Below are positions 35,414 to 47,523 of a stretch of 64,000 nt of DNA, one piece after another. Position 1 is the stretch's first letter. The number at the start of each line of letters is the position of its first letter. The stretch is from NCBI GenBank assembly GCA_027625915.1, contig JANTQA010000060.1, positions 186,001 through 250,000 on the forward strand, given 5' to 3'. Made by a program: the position numbers and the translations under genes. Under the pieces are notes generated by a model. It was not told where the DNA came from. It saw only the letters and a list, made by a program, of their open reading frames with translations, and did no database searches. The DNA is from Anaeramoeba flamelloides. Taxonomy: Eukaryota; Metamonada; Anaeramoebidae.

Positions 35414-37984
35414 AGTAATTAAGGAGAAAAATTTTTACAAAATTGAAAAATATTTTTTTACAATTTTTATGAGTATATATTTTTCATCAAAAAACAAATC
35501 ATATTGTGATGTAAGCTAGATTTGTAAAAATCAACTAGGAAAAAACAATAGATTTTTATAAAAAAAGCACACTAAAGATGAATGTATTATTTCAAATTTT
35601 CTATCATTGGCTGTGAATGATCAATTTAAATATAACTGTGCGAGTTTGGATATGTAACTCGTGTAAACTTTTTGAGGCCTCATTATATTTTTTTTTTTTT
35701 TTTTGGGTTTTATAGGAATATTCTACTTTAGTCTAAGAATACAATACAATAGTGGGTTGGTAAATACAAAAATCATTATAAAAGATCCACAGAATGAATT
35801 AAATTGGGGAAAATAGATTTTCTTATAAATGAAAACATAATTATTCCAAAGTTGGGTTAGCTTTGTCGTAGGGTATTTGGTTAATAACTTTTTTAAATCT
35901 AATTAAAAAGTAAAGAAAAAGGTGGGATTCTTATTCTAAATAATACTATTTGTTGAAAAATCAATATAAAAAAACTTTTATATAGTAAAAAAAAAAAAAA
36001 AGTTTTTAACTATAAATTTTTAATTATTTATTTTTAGAATTGGGTGTTTTGATTATTTATGAATTGAGGGTATTTTAATTGTTATGTTTTTCTATTTATT
36101 TTGGAATGCTGGATGATTTTTTTTTCATCCTTTATTTTGCAATTACATATGTATAAAAAGTGATGTCTTAATATTTTGAATTTTTGGAAAAAGGAAAAAT
36201 TTTGGTAAAAAATTTAAAATGTTCAGATATCACTTTTTTTATATGTGTAACAGTAAGTGGAAAATATTTGAAAAGTTTGATCTGTTACTTTTGTGGAAAA
36301 AAAATAGAGAAGTTAAAAAAAGGTTGGATTTTTTTCGGAATGATTGAAAAAGAAATGGAGGAAAGTAGCAAAAGAGGTGAAACTAACCTCATCTTTTTTG
36401 GAATTAATAATAATTCAACTCAAGATTTATGTTAAATATGGTCTTTTATACATGTTTTAGATTGTCATGATTCCAATTTTTTCATTATAATTCAAGTTTA
36501 TCACAATAAAATTTTCATGTTTTGTTTTTTTTTTAATTGGGAATGGTTAAAAAGGAGTGGAAATACCACATTTTCCACATGGTTCCAATTATGGAAATTC
36601 TATCCATTTGGAATAATCCTTAATATATTATCAAAATTATTTTAAAATTGTGTTTGGTTAAAATTTATTTTTGAATGGGGTATATAAATTATATAAAATA
36701 TCGATTTTAATTTAAACTCTGAGTAGTTAATTTTCAATTAAAAGTTATTTAAAGGTATTGATAAAATACGTTAAATTTTTAATGGTTAATGATTTGAAAA
36801 TTTTGGATTTTAATCCAATGTGAAATTTATATCCTATCATATTAAGTATTAACATACATTTTATTTATTTTTCAGCTCATAATGAACAGTAATTTACTTC
36901 TCTTAAAATAAAATTAATCAATCAATTGATGGTCATTTTTGGAATTTTCAATTTTAAAATTGTAAATCTTATTGAAGAATAAATAATTTGAAAAAATTTC
37001 ATTAAGTTACAAATTTTCGCGTTAAATTGTCATATAACGAATTCTAAAATCCAAGGTACTAAATATAGAAGGATTATTTTTTAAAAAAAGTTAATGAATA
37101 TATCTGTTTGAGGGCTTTTATTGGATAGTGATGAAAATGTATAACTAGTATGCAAAGGTAAAAAAAAAAAAAAAGGGGGGGGTAGTAATTACTTAATTAT
37201 TGCAATAATATTTATTTTGAAATTAAAAAAATTGATTTTTGAAAGATTTTTTTTATCTAGTAAATCTAAAACTTAGAAAAATTAAGTATTAGTATATTTT
37301 TTTTATATGGAAGGGTATACTTTAAACAGTTCTTAAAATCCCATATTAAATATTTTAATTGGAATATGTTTAATAAATTTGTAACCAATGAAACTTTTGG
37401 GGTACAAACTTTAAACCCATTCCAGGTGATAAAAGTTATACTGGTTATAAAAAGATAAAAAAATAAAAGAATATTAGTACAAAATTAATGAAAATAATTT
37501 CAAAGTATTCATTCTTTAAAGTTTAGAAATTCCTTATTTTGTAAGTTTTTCCCTTGAAATAGCTTTTAAAATATAGATAATTTGATTTAATTTAGATGGG
37601 GGTCCAAATACCAAATAATAAACAAAAAAATTTTATGTAGACATTGGATCCTTCGAAAATGTTCCCAAGAAAAAAAGGCAATAGAGTTCACCTGAGTATT
37701 CCTTTTTCCATTTGTAAATCTGATTTTGTATTCTAATCTTGAAAAAAAACAAATAATAACATAACCCAAGGTTTCAAACAAATAAATAGAGTAGTATAAA
37801 TTTTCTTCTATTTCCTTCAGATTTATTGGTATTAAAAAAAAAACAAAAATGAAGCTATAATTTTTTGAGATTTATATGAAAACAGTATCAATTGTAAGAT
37901 TTGAATATAATCTTAAACTACAACATGTTTTTTAAATTTACCCTCTTGTTTTTTGTATCCCAGTGAAATAAAACACAATTATTA
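35414..37984. other. Gene-poor spacer
   Basis: No gene supported. A minus-strand exon-like piece near 37692-37745 follows a strong acceptor (TTTGTTTTTTTTCAAG) and ends at CAG|GTGAAC, but has no identifiable partners. A G run (37165-37172) follows a poly-A. Confidence 0.45.
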
Positions 37985-38658
37985 CAGTCAGTTCCACTTT
38001 TAAGACACAAGCTTTCAACAAAAAATAAAGTCACAAAAAAATCTCAAAAAAAAGCAAATTTATTGGATTTTTTTTTTACACAAATTCTTTTTATATAGTT
38101 GTGTAAATAACCTGTGTTTGCAATCTTTAACCCATTCCAAAAATTTAACTTGTGTTTTTTTTTCAGACTTGGGTATTTGAAGATAGGAAGACACCTATAT
38201 ATTCTTGGTTCGGATTCAAATTTGCTTAAGAGGTTGGATCTTTGATTAGTTGAAATGAATCAATAATATTGAACACTTTTGTTTCAAAAATTTCATCATA
38301 TTTAAAAAATTTCTGAGATTAAATGAACTTTTTATCAAAATTCTAAAAATGAAATTTTTCTCATTTTTTTGTAAAAAAATTACATTTTAATCTTCCGATA
38401 TCTTCATAATTCTTTTTTAAAATTTATTTAAAGAACCCACTTTCTTGTTTATATACTATTTTCATCGCATTGATTTGTTTCTTTTATTTCTAGATTCTTT
38501 CAATATTTTTTTCATGAGTTAAATTTTAGTAATGGGTGAAAATAAAAAACACGGGTTATTTACACCACTATTGAATCCGAATTTTGTTACTTAATTTGAA
38601 ATTTTTATTGTACCTTAAATTTTGTTGAAAGTTTGTGCCTTAAAAGTGAAACTGACTG
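37985..38658. mobile_element. TA-flanked palindromic MITE, copy 4 (invaded)
   Basis: The outer ends match the family (CAGTCAGTTCCAC and GTGAAACTGACTG, TA at 37983-37984 and 38659-38660) but the two arms are separated by about 470 bp, which is itself a different element (38098-38568). Confidence 0.8.
38098..38568. mobile_element. Second TA-flanked element nested in MITE copy 4
   Basis: Ends GTTGTGTAAATAACCTGTGT and the inverse of GTGGTGTAAATAACCCGTGT, bounded by TA at 38096-38097 and 38569-38570. It sits in the loop of the older MITE. Inside, 38166-38230 is exon-like: a TTTTTTTTCAG acceptor followed by TWVFEDRKTPIYSWFGFKFA and a stop, origin unknown. Confidence 0.7.
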
Positions 38659-39271
38659 TAAGAGAAAGGCACAACTCCCATGTTAGAAATGTATTGATTT
38701 CTTAAGACCTTGGAACAATACAAGTAATATAATGGTCAAAAATCATAGACAATGCGATCTTTAAAAGTTTAGAGTTGTTTATTATCGATGTTTGAAATGA
38801 TCTTCATTTTTTAGATGAGAAAATTGTGATTCTTTTACTTTTTCATTTTCACATTTCTTGATAAGGGTGTCCTAATTGAGGTCTCTAAAAATTTCTTATT
38901 CATTTTTTCATTTAAAAAATACAAAAAATGATTGTCTTTTCCTAATTGTCGAATATTTCGATGAATCGGACTTTACAAAATTTAAATAAGGTTGGACTAA
39001 AAGGTCTTGAGACAGACCGATCAATTCTAAATGTAGTTCTTAACTGATTGTCCACTCTTAAATAAAAATTTCCTTAATAATCTATTGATAACAGGACAAT
39101 ATCAAAGGTTTGGTTGTTAGCACAAATTAAGTTGTAGTAAATTACGAATTTCTTTTCTCTCATAAAAAAGTTTTGTTATTGTTATTGTGTTTTTTTTCAA
39201 ATCAAATATCTTCCAAAATGTTCTAATTATTTTGTGTTTCTACATTTTCCTTTCCAATTGAACAATTTTTA

Positions 39272-39752
39272 CAGTGATCAAAATAAAGCGTGCCCAACAA
39301 CTATAATCCCTGTTTCAAAATATAATCCGTGCTTTTTTTTTTCTTGTACCAAGGCAACATCCAATCAACTATCAAATAGTATACCTAAGTTCAAATCAAT
39401 TTTGAAAGTATAGGACTCTTTATTTTCAGTAAAATCTAAATTATTCATGCAAATAGTTGAAAATTTTCAGTGATTTTCTGAATTTTTATTTGGAAATTTT
39501 TTGTTTATTGTTATGTTAATAATTTTCTTAAAAATTAACTCTATTTTTTGAGATAAATTTTACAATTTAATCCTTCATTTTTAGAATTTCTTTTTAAATA
39601 ATAGAACTTTAAGAAACCAATACCATATTTTTTTTAGGGTCTATTATTGGTTTATTTGATTGGTTAATGTATTGGTTCACTATAACAAAAAAACACGCTT
39701 TTTATTTTGCAACACGCATTAAATTTTTTTGCAAGCTTTATTTTGACTACAG
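39272..39752. mobile_element. TA-flanked Tc1/mariner-like element B, copy 2
   Basis: 481 bp bounded by TA (39270-39271 and 39753-39754). Ends, TA included: TACAGTGATCAAAATAAAGC and the inverse TACTGTAGTCAAAATAAAGC. Body matches copy 1 at 20837-21315. No transposase. It ends about 170 bp before the RRM gene start. Confidence 0.75.
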
Positions 39753-39922
39753 TAATTTTCAAAGAAATTAAATATTTTGGTGTATTCTGTTTAAAAAAGG
39801 ATCCTTTTCAACCACCTAATTAGATTTGTAATTTATTTCAGATTCTTGTTTAATTACTTGGTTTTTGAAACCAAATATTTTTGTTTAAAAAATCATTTTT
39901 TTTACTTATTCTAAAATTAAAT

Positions 39923-41309
39923 ATGAGCAAAAATACAGAAAAAACTGTTAAAAAAGAAAGCGAAGAAACCAAAACTGAAAACACAAAGCTTTATGTTGGT
40001 AACATTTCATACTCTACAACAAACGAAAATCTTCAAGAATCTTTTGAAGAATACGGTGAAGTGTAAGTTTTTTTTTCTTTCTTCAAAATTTGCTTTTGGG
40101 ATCACAAAAAGTCTTTTCTGATCGAACAACAGACTCTTCTTTGAATTGATTCTTTTTCTCTCTCTTTGAAAAAAAATATTCTTACTTTTTTTTTATAAAA
40201 AAAAATAAAAAAAGAAATTATTCTTAACGAAATTTTTTCAAAAAAAAAAAAGAAAAAACTGTTGAAGAAGAAAAAGAGAGAAACCAAATCTTTTTCAAAT
40301 CCCCTTTTTTTTTTTTTTTTTTCTCTACTTTTTTTTTGTTTTCTTCATTCAGTAAACCAATTTAAAAAAGATTTTTTTTTTTGCTTTCTTTTTTTTTTTT
40401 TTAAAAAAACTATTTTTAGTGTTGAAGCTAATGTTGTAATGAGAGGAAACAGAAGCCTTGGTTTTGGATTTGTCGAATTTAAAACTATTGAAGAATGTGA
40501 AAAAGCTATTGAAGGACTTCATGACACAGAACTTGAAGGAAGAAAAATTGTTGTTGAAATTTCACAAAACAAAACACGTAAAAAACCACAATACAGAAGA
40601 AACGAAAATTACAATTCTAACTACAACAATGTAAAATTTTTTAATTTTTTTTTTTTATTTCAGTTTTTGTTTTTTATTCTTTTTTTGGTCTTCCTTTCTT
40701 AATTTTGAATTTTTTTTTTTTTTTTTCTTTTTTAAAATCTCCCAAAGAGATACTATAACGATTATAACAGTTATAACAATTACGACTATGGTTATCAAGG
40801 TTATAACGACTATTATGGTGGTGGATATAATAATTCATATAGACCAAATTATAGAAGAAGAAGAAACTACAACCAAGAAGAACGTAAATTAAGCGAAACA
40901 ACTGTTTATGTCACTAACGTTCCATTCCAAACCACCGACGAAGAATTAAAAGAAGCATTTTCCGAATACAACCCAAAATCTGCTCGTGTTGTTATGACCA
41001 AATTTGGCAGATCTAGAGGATTTGGCTTTGTTGACTTTGAAAACGAAAAAGATCGTGACAGTGCCTTAGAAATGAACGAACAAGAAATGGGTGAAAGAAC
41101 CATCTATGTTAAGGTTGCTTATGAAGTAAGTCTTATTGTTTTTTCTATTTTTTTAGATTTTCTTTTAATTTTATTTTTTTTTTGCTAACTCATTGTCTTT
41201 TTTATGCTTTTTTTTTTTTTCAATATTTAATTTAAAATCTCTTATTTAAAAAAAACAATAGCAACCAAAAAGAGAAGAAGAAGAAGAAAATGAAAAAGAA
41301 GAAAACTAA
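39923..41309 (+). CDS. Two-RRM RNA-binding protein with Tyr/Asn linker
   Basis: Binds single-stranded RNA through two RRM folds. Exons: 39923-40062, 40420-40630, 40748-41125, 41262-41309; introns of 357, 117 and 136 nt are nearly all poly-T/A with GTAAGT or GTAAAA donors; 258 aa. RRM1 has RNP2 LYVGNI (23-28) and RNP1 LGFGFVEF (60-67). A linker (about 110-157) is rich in Tyr, Asn and Gly (NDYNSYNNYDYGYQGY, YYGGGY) and ends in RRRR. RRM2 has RNP2 VYVTNV (170-175) and RNP1 RGFGFVDF (207-214). The tail is Glu/Lys-rich. RRM - low-complexity - RRM resembles yeast Sbp1, a translational repressor, but the linker is Tyr/Asn-rich rather than RGG. Start chosen at the ATG giving MSKNTEKTVKKESEE; no upstream ATG is in frame. 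Confidence 0.9.
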
Positions 41310-41705
41310 ACTGTTAAAATAGAAATTTTTTACATCCGAACCCAAAAATTATTTTTTTTTAGGATTAATTTCTTTCTGATGAACTAATTCGAAATGAATT
41401 TTCTTTTTTTTTTTGTTTTTTTTTTTTTTTTTGCAAAAAATAAGAAATGAAAAGATTTATTTCTAATACTTTTAAGAGCTACTGATCAAAATTTTGGGGT
41501 TTATTTCTAAATCTAATAAAAAAATTTTACATTTTGTTTAAAATAGAAATAAATTTCTTTAGAATCAAATATATTTTTACTATTTTTTGATTTTTCTTTT
41601 TTCACATTGATTTCTTAAAGAGATCTTAGTTTTAGTAGAGAATTTTCTTTTTGATTTTGCCTCAAAAAAATTTCTTTCAGAAAAACAAAAAATTCATTTG
41701 TTTAA

Positions 41706-42203
41706 GGACTATGTTCCCACCCTTGAGAGTGTTGAATAATTGTGTTATTTCACTTTCGCTTCTCAAAAAGAATTTTCATTCTTAAGAAATTGGACAAAAA
41801 AAAAAAAAAACATTTTTTGTAATCTTTACCAGTAAGCAGGCTTTTTTTACTTTTCTCTTTCAATGAGAAGGAAAAAGAAAATAACGAAAAAAATAATTGC
41901 AAAAAATGAATTTACTGGTAGATTTTCAAGTGCAAGTTCAAATTCGATAACCTTCCAAAATTATCAAAGAAGTTGTAAACAATACGCAGAATAGCCCAAG
42001 GAATTGTTTTGAGTTCATAAAGTTGAAATGGAAATCCTAAAATATTGAAATCAAATTCTGAAAATTGTAAAAAATGTAAAAAATATGAAACTTTCCCATT
42101 TTTTCGTAAAGAAATTTTTGTGTTTAATTTTACAGAGATTACAAACCCCCCCCAAGTGTATTTTTATTAGATATTTCACATTTTTCACGTGAAAACATAG
42201 TCC
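41706..42203. mobile_element. TTAA-flanked element, second family
   Basis: Ends GGACTATGTT and AACATAGTCC, flanked by TTAA at 41702-41705 and 42204-42207. An internal hairpin pairs ACCAGTAAGC-side and GAATTTACTGGT-side sequences (about 41828 and 41908). A C run of 9 lies near 42144. 498 bp, no reading frame. The ends differ from the 1901/14195 family. It lies about 400 bp past the RRM gene stop. Confidence 0.6.
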
Positions 42204-42207
42204 TTAA

Positions 42208-45200
42208 ATTTTCAACTTTTCTAAAAAATTGAACACACAACTAATTTAATCATTTATAAATTTTCTGTTCTACTTAAGAAAACCTTTTGTTATTTATTGT
42301 GTAAACCGATTGGAAATAAACACATCTCTAGCCTTATTTGAAATACAAGCTTAAAAATAACAGTTGATCAATTTTTTTATTTTATAAAAGAAAATATAGT
42401 ACAACTTTTTGTGATTGATTCTTTACTTTTTTGAGAGTCATTTTAATTTAATATGAATTTTCACAGAATTATGAGAATGATCATACCAACAATAAGTAAA
42501 TGTGATCTTTAAAAGGCAAAATATTTTCAAAAAAAGGGTGTAAATTTCTTTCACACTATCCTTATTAAACTTAATTCTAATATTTCAAACAAGTCCAATA
42601 TTACCATAAAAAAAAAAAAAAATCAAGATAGTAAAATTTTCGAGTAATTTAGATGATTTATTGAACAGAAATTATTTTTTTAACTATCTTATTGATTCGT
42701 AAGAAATATTTTAATACATTTATTCGAACCAGTTGGATCTTTGTAATATTTGAATATTCCAGATTTCACAAGATGGCTTTTTAAAATTAAAGTAATTTAA
42801 ATCAGTGTTCAAAAAACATATTTTTCCATGTTAATAGTCTTCCCTTTTAACCGAAAATAATTATTTAGTAATAATTCTACTCCCACCCCCGCCCAGTTAT
42901 CACAAATTACAAATCAAAATATGAGTAAAAAGGACAGAAACTAAAAATTAAAAGTCACAAAGTAGTAGAAATTTTCAAATGATATTTTGAATTATTATAA
43001 AAAGATAAAATAAATATAACTGAGGGATAAAAGTGAATATTTTCAATACAAATCTACTGAGTTAATGATTTTATCTTCTTCCAGAAAACTTTGAAATAAA
43101 AATTATTTTCTAGACAATGTGGCTATTTGCGATGAGTATATTATATATGTTTAAAGGACTTGAATCGATACATGAAGTAAAATTTATTTTTGGAAATTTT
43201 CAAAATTGAAAACATTTTTTCAAATTATTTCTCATTTTTGTTTTTTCAGGGATTCTTTATTAAAACCAAAATTCATTTGAAATTTTTTTTTTATAGTTAG
43301 ATCGGTATCCACTTCGTAAAAACACGTTATTCGAATTTTACTGAAACATTTTGAATGATTATAGAGAAATGATTTTTATTTCTATTGAAATTTTATTTGA
43401 TCTTTTCTAGGAGATCAAAATAGAACCTTTTTATTTTTTCTCATTATGTATCTAAGTGTCTGTGTTTCTGTTTTTTTCTAATTTTATTGATTTTTTAGTT
43501 TTATTTTATACACATCGCCAACAATTCTTCTACGTGTATTCTTATTTGTTCTTCAAAGTTCAATTATAATCAATAATTTATATTTAAAAAATAATGTTGG
43601 ACATTTGATTGAAACTAATTTTATATTTATTTCAAAAAAAAAAAAAAAAAACACCACCAAGATTCTTTATCGTATTAAATAAATATATTTCTAACCACTA
43701 AAAATTGTAAAAATCATTTACCCTGATAAAAGTATATAAACTGGAATATCAAATCTTCTATAAAAATTTTGCTAAATTCAAACATTTTAATCGAAAGATA
43801 TATGAATGATCTAATAATTCAATATTTACTAAGTAAATATTATAGAAAAGTATAAAAAAATATCTGATTTTACTCTATTTATATTTTGAAATAATATCGA
43901 CCAGTAATAACATCATTTTAAAAAATTTTTTTCACTTAAAATGATAAATTAAAAAAAATATATATTCTACGAGTATTAAAGAACAAATGATTAAGAAACA
44001 TTTTTTATAATTTCATTTTTAATTATTTTCTAAGATACAAAAACCCGATATATTAAAAAAATAAAAAAAAAAAAATTAAAAAAAAAAAAGAAAGAACAGT
44101 TGAAATTGACATTATGAATTTTCTTCCACTATAAATAAAAAAAGGGAACCTTTCAAACACAAATTTTGAAAAATATTTGATTTATTTTTTTAATTATTCA
44201 ATTTGATCTGGTTTTTTTTTTCTAAATCTAAACTACTAGTACACGTGATTCTAAAAACAAAAAACCATTGTATTATTATATTTTTTTTTTTAAAATTTTA
44301 AAAGACATGAATTTTAACATTCAGGGTCTTAATAGTGGTTAACCACCCCTTATATAATATCAAGTCTAGGTATATTTACAAATTATATAATTATTTGATG
44401 AAACGGGAAAGGAAAATTAATCTATCTTTTTTCTTATAAATATTCTAAAGATATGTTTTACTTGTACATGTAAAACAAATAATCCCCTCAAAAAAAGTTA
44501 TACGACACACCGTTTCCAAAGGCGTGTGAATTGTTTACTATTTTGACCACACAAATTTGAAAAATAAAAAAAAAAAATATTAAAATCAAAACCACATTTT
44601 TGCTGTTCTAATGAATTTAGTGTTACATACAAAATAATTTTTTATTTTTGATTGGAAAATAAATTTTAATTATATTGGAATCATTTTCAAAAAAAAATTC
44701 ATAAAAATGACATTTTTTTGCTAATCTGAATCAAAAAATAAATAAATTTATGAAATTTCCGTTAAAAATTTTTTTGAAAATCTATTATGGTTTAATAATG
44801 TATTTTAAACAATATAAAAGTTTATTATTTTTTTTTTTGATATTTTGTCTATTTTTATTGATACAATGCTTTATTCACATTGCCTTTTTTTTATTGATAA
44901 CATTATACAAAAAAAAAAAAAAAAAAAAACGAAACAGTTTTAAGGAGAGAAATACATAACTGATAGAAATGAGTATACAAAATAATTTTTAGATTTTTTA
45001 TTTTTGAAAATTTAAGCTTCAAAATGTCATTTTTTATGGAAATAAGAATTCTTATATGGAAAAAGAAACGAAAAAACTGTATATTACAAAATGAAATATT
45101 TATTAAATTGTTGTTTAAATTCAAACAAAGTTGAAAAAAAGATATTTTAAATAACAGTAATAAAACATCAACATTCTAAAATGTATCATTTTCTTAAATT

Positions 45201-46480
45201 TTATTTTTTATAAGTTAATTATTCCCTAAAAAAATAGGCAAAGGAAAAAATAGTACTGCCATTCTAAAAAAAAAAATAGTCAATTTTTTTTAGATCTAAG
45301 ATAGTAGTGAAAAATAAAAAAATCAATTTTTTTTGACTTATTTTTCTTTGATCAATGAAGATATACAAAATCAAAATCAACCAAATTTTATTAATACCCA
45401 CGATTTAAATCTCAAAGCAAATCCCACTAAATGTAAAAACCATACCATTAAAAAATCCCGAAATAATTTATTTTTTGAAATGTTTACAATTAAATCTCAA
45501 ATTATGAAAATAGAAATCGATTAAAAGTTTTATTATATGATGTTTTGAATCATATTTTTATCTCAATAATCTATATGATTTTGGGACTTGGTTTCTGTTT
45601 TAACACAAATAAAAAAAGACATTAAAAAAATATTTAAGTTGAGAACATTAACTATTCTTTGACATTTGAAATTGATTTAGTCTTTTTTTTTCATTTTGGT
45701 ATTTTTTTTTTTTTGAAAATAACGATTTCTTAAATTGCGACCAATTAATATCATCGGTGCCACTTTTAAGATAAAAAGTTTATGTGAAATATAAGGAAAA
45801 TAACCAAGTACACTTTTAATTCTAAAATTAGGATTCTAGAACTTAAACTGCATTTAAAAAACCCACAAAAAACGTATCTGAAAACTGATACTAACTAAAT
45901 AAAGATATTTTGCATAGATAAAGAAAAACTTTGTATAAGACAATATCTTATCAAGATTCAAGTTATTTTTTTGAAAGTTTGGATACCATCTCACACATAA
46001 ATTAATGAAAAAAAGAATATTTTTCTGGTTAATATCTACATCACAGATAATGTATGTTTTGTCTTTTTCTCAAAAGAATATTCGATATTATTAATAAAAT
46101 TGTAACAAAAAATGAAAAATATTCTATCGTTGTAAAACAGAACTGATCACAAAAAAAAAAAAAAAAGATACATATTTTTTAAAAATCAAAATAGGTTGTT
46201 CATTAAACTATTTTTGAAAACACTCAAAAATACAAAATACTTGGAAATTCTATCATTGAGAAACAGCTTTTAAAAAACTTCTAAACACGTTTTGTGTTGC
46301 TGTACAATTATTCAAAAATTAGAAGACAACTATTACGTACTTAAAAATTCCAGCAAAAAAACTTTAAAGAAACCCAAGGGAACTGTATAAATGATTCTGG
46401 AAAATTATTATTTTTTGATTTTGAGACAATATTTTTTTTGTATTTTATACTTTATCTCTTTGAAGAATTTTTTTGTTTTG
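42208..46480. other. Gene-free AT-rich spacer
   Basis: No gene, tRNA or element ends supported. The largest open stretches are homopolymer-driven. 45333-45524 (plus) is somewhat protein-like (NQNQPNFINTHDLNLKANPT) but has no partner exon or family. Confidence 0.5.
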
Positions 46481-46483
46481 TTT

Positions 46484-46765
46484 TCTTATGTGTTTGGGTA
46501 TCCTTTCAGTCATTTTCGGTATATTGGTGCGAAAATTTGTCCATGTTAGGGTAAGTAAGTGTGTGTGTTTTGGGGAGTGATAAAACATATTTGGCTTTGC
46601 AATTTTAAGTTGGGTTAAATTTAGGTTAATATGAGTTATGTTTAAACTTATACCTTTTATGGTATGGGATTTTAGATAAGGCTCGATTTGGATCGACTTC
46701 TTCGTGTTAGGGTATTTGTGTGGGGGGTTATGTGTTCTTTTGCTATTTTTTAAAGGTACCTCTTA
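46484..46765 (+). other. G/T-biased tract
   Basis: About 280 bp where the plus strand is strongly G+T rich (GTGTGTGTTTTGGGGAGTG, GTGTGGGGGGTTATGTG) with GTTAGGGTAAG and GTTAGGGTATT words. No reading frame. Strand asymmetry of this type could mark an R-loop or replication feature, or an RNA; nothing is assignable. Confidence 0.35.
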
Positions 46766-47523
46766 CACCAAAATTGCCAGTACATATAAACAATTTGAAA
46801 TTATCTTATTAATAAATTTTTTCTGATTTTTTTTTATATTGACGAGTAATGGTCATAAATGTTACCATCCTCTAAGAAACCAATTTTTTTCACACAAAAT
46901 TATTAGAATATTAATCCCAAAAAATTGCAATTTTCTGTTTTATTATATTTTCATTTAAAAAAAAAAAAAATGTTCTACAGTAAAAGTACAACTTTTACAC
47001 TTAAACCGAGACAAATAACACTTAGATTTTTTAAAAGCACTCCAAAAGGTGTTTTTAAATGATTAAAAAATTTTTGAGTATTTTGTATTTTTTGTATTTT
47101 CGGTAATATTTGATAAATTCAAAATTATTTCCAAATTTCCGGAATTTTGCAGTATTGTGATTCAAGTAACTATTTTAACAAGCCCAAAATTTTGAATTTT
47201 AGTTTATAAAAAAATTATTTTGTTATTTGATCTTTTCTTTTAATTTTAAAAATTGATCATATCATAATAAGATTAATTTCAAAAATGCTGATAATTAAAA
47301 AAAAAAAAAAAAATTGATTAAAAAGCTGAAAGAGATCTTTATTATTAATAATAATTCTGAATTAAGAAGATGCTTATTTCTCAAGAAAATTTCTTCAATA
47401 AATTATTCCAAAGTTTTTTAAGTTCAAATTATTGAAATAAAGTCTTTTTTTTTTTTGAAAAATTTTTTGGAAATAAATGTTGATTAATTTTTGAATTTTT
47501 TGAATGTTTGAATGAGTCATGAT

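Noticed and set aside
36184-36435. 83-codon plus-strand frame (CYFCGKKIEKLKKGW...)
   Set aside because: Not recognised, no splice partners or conserved motif, and the composition is only weakly protein-like.
37692-37745. Exon-like minus-strand piece with a good acceptor and CAG|GTGAAC donor
   Set aside because: Too short to identify and no compatible neighbours on either side; kept only as a remark in the spacer entry.
45333-45524. 63-codon plus-strand frame (NQNQPNFINTHDLNLKANPT...)
   Set aside because: Protein-like in parts but no family, no acceptor of quality and no neighbours.
46520-46740. TTAGGG-like words suggesting an internal telomere array
   Set aside because: Only two isolated GTTAGGG words, not a tandem array.
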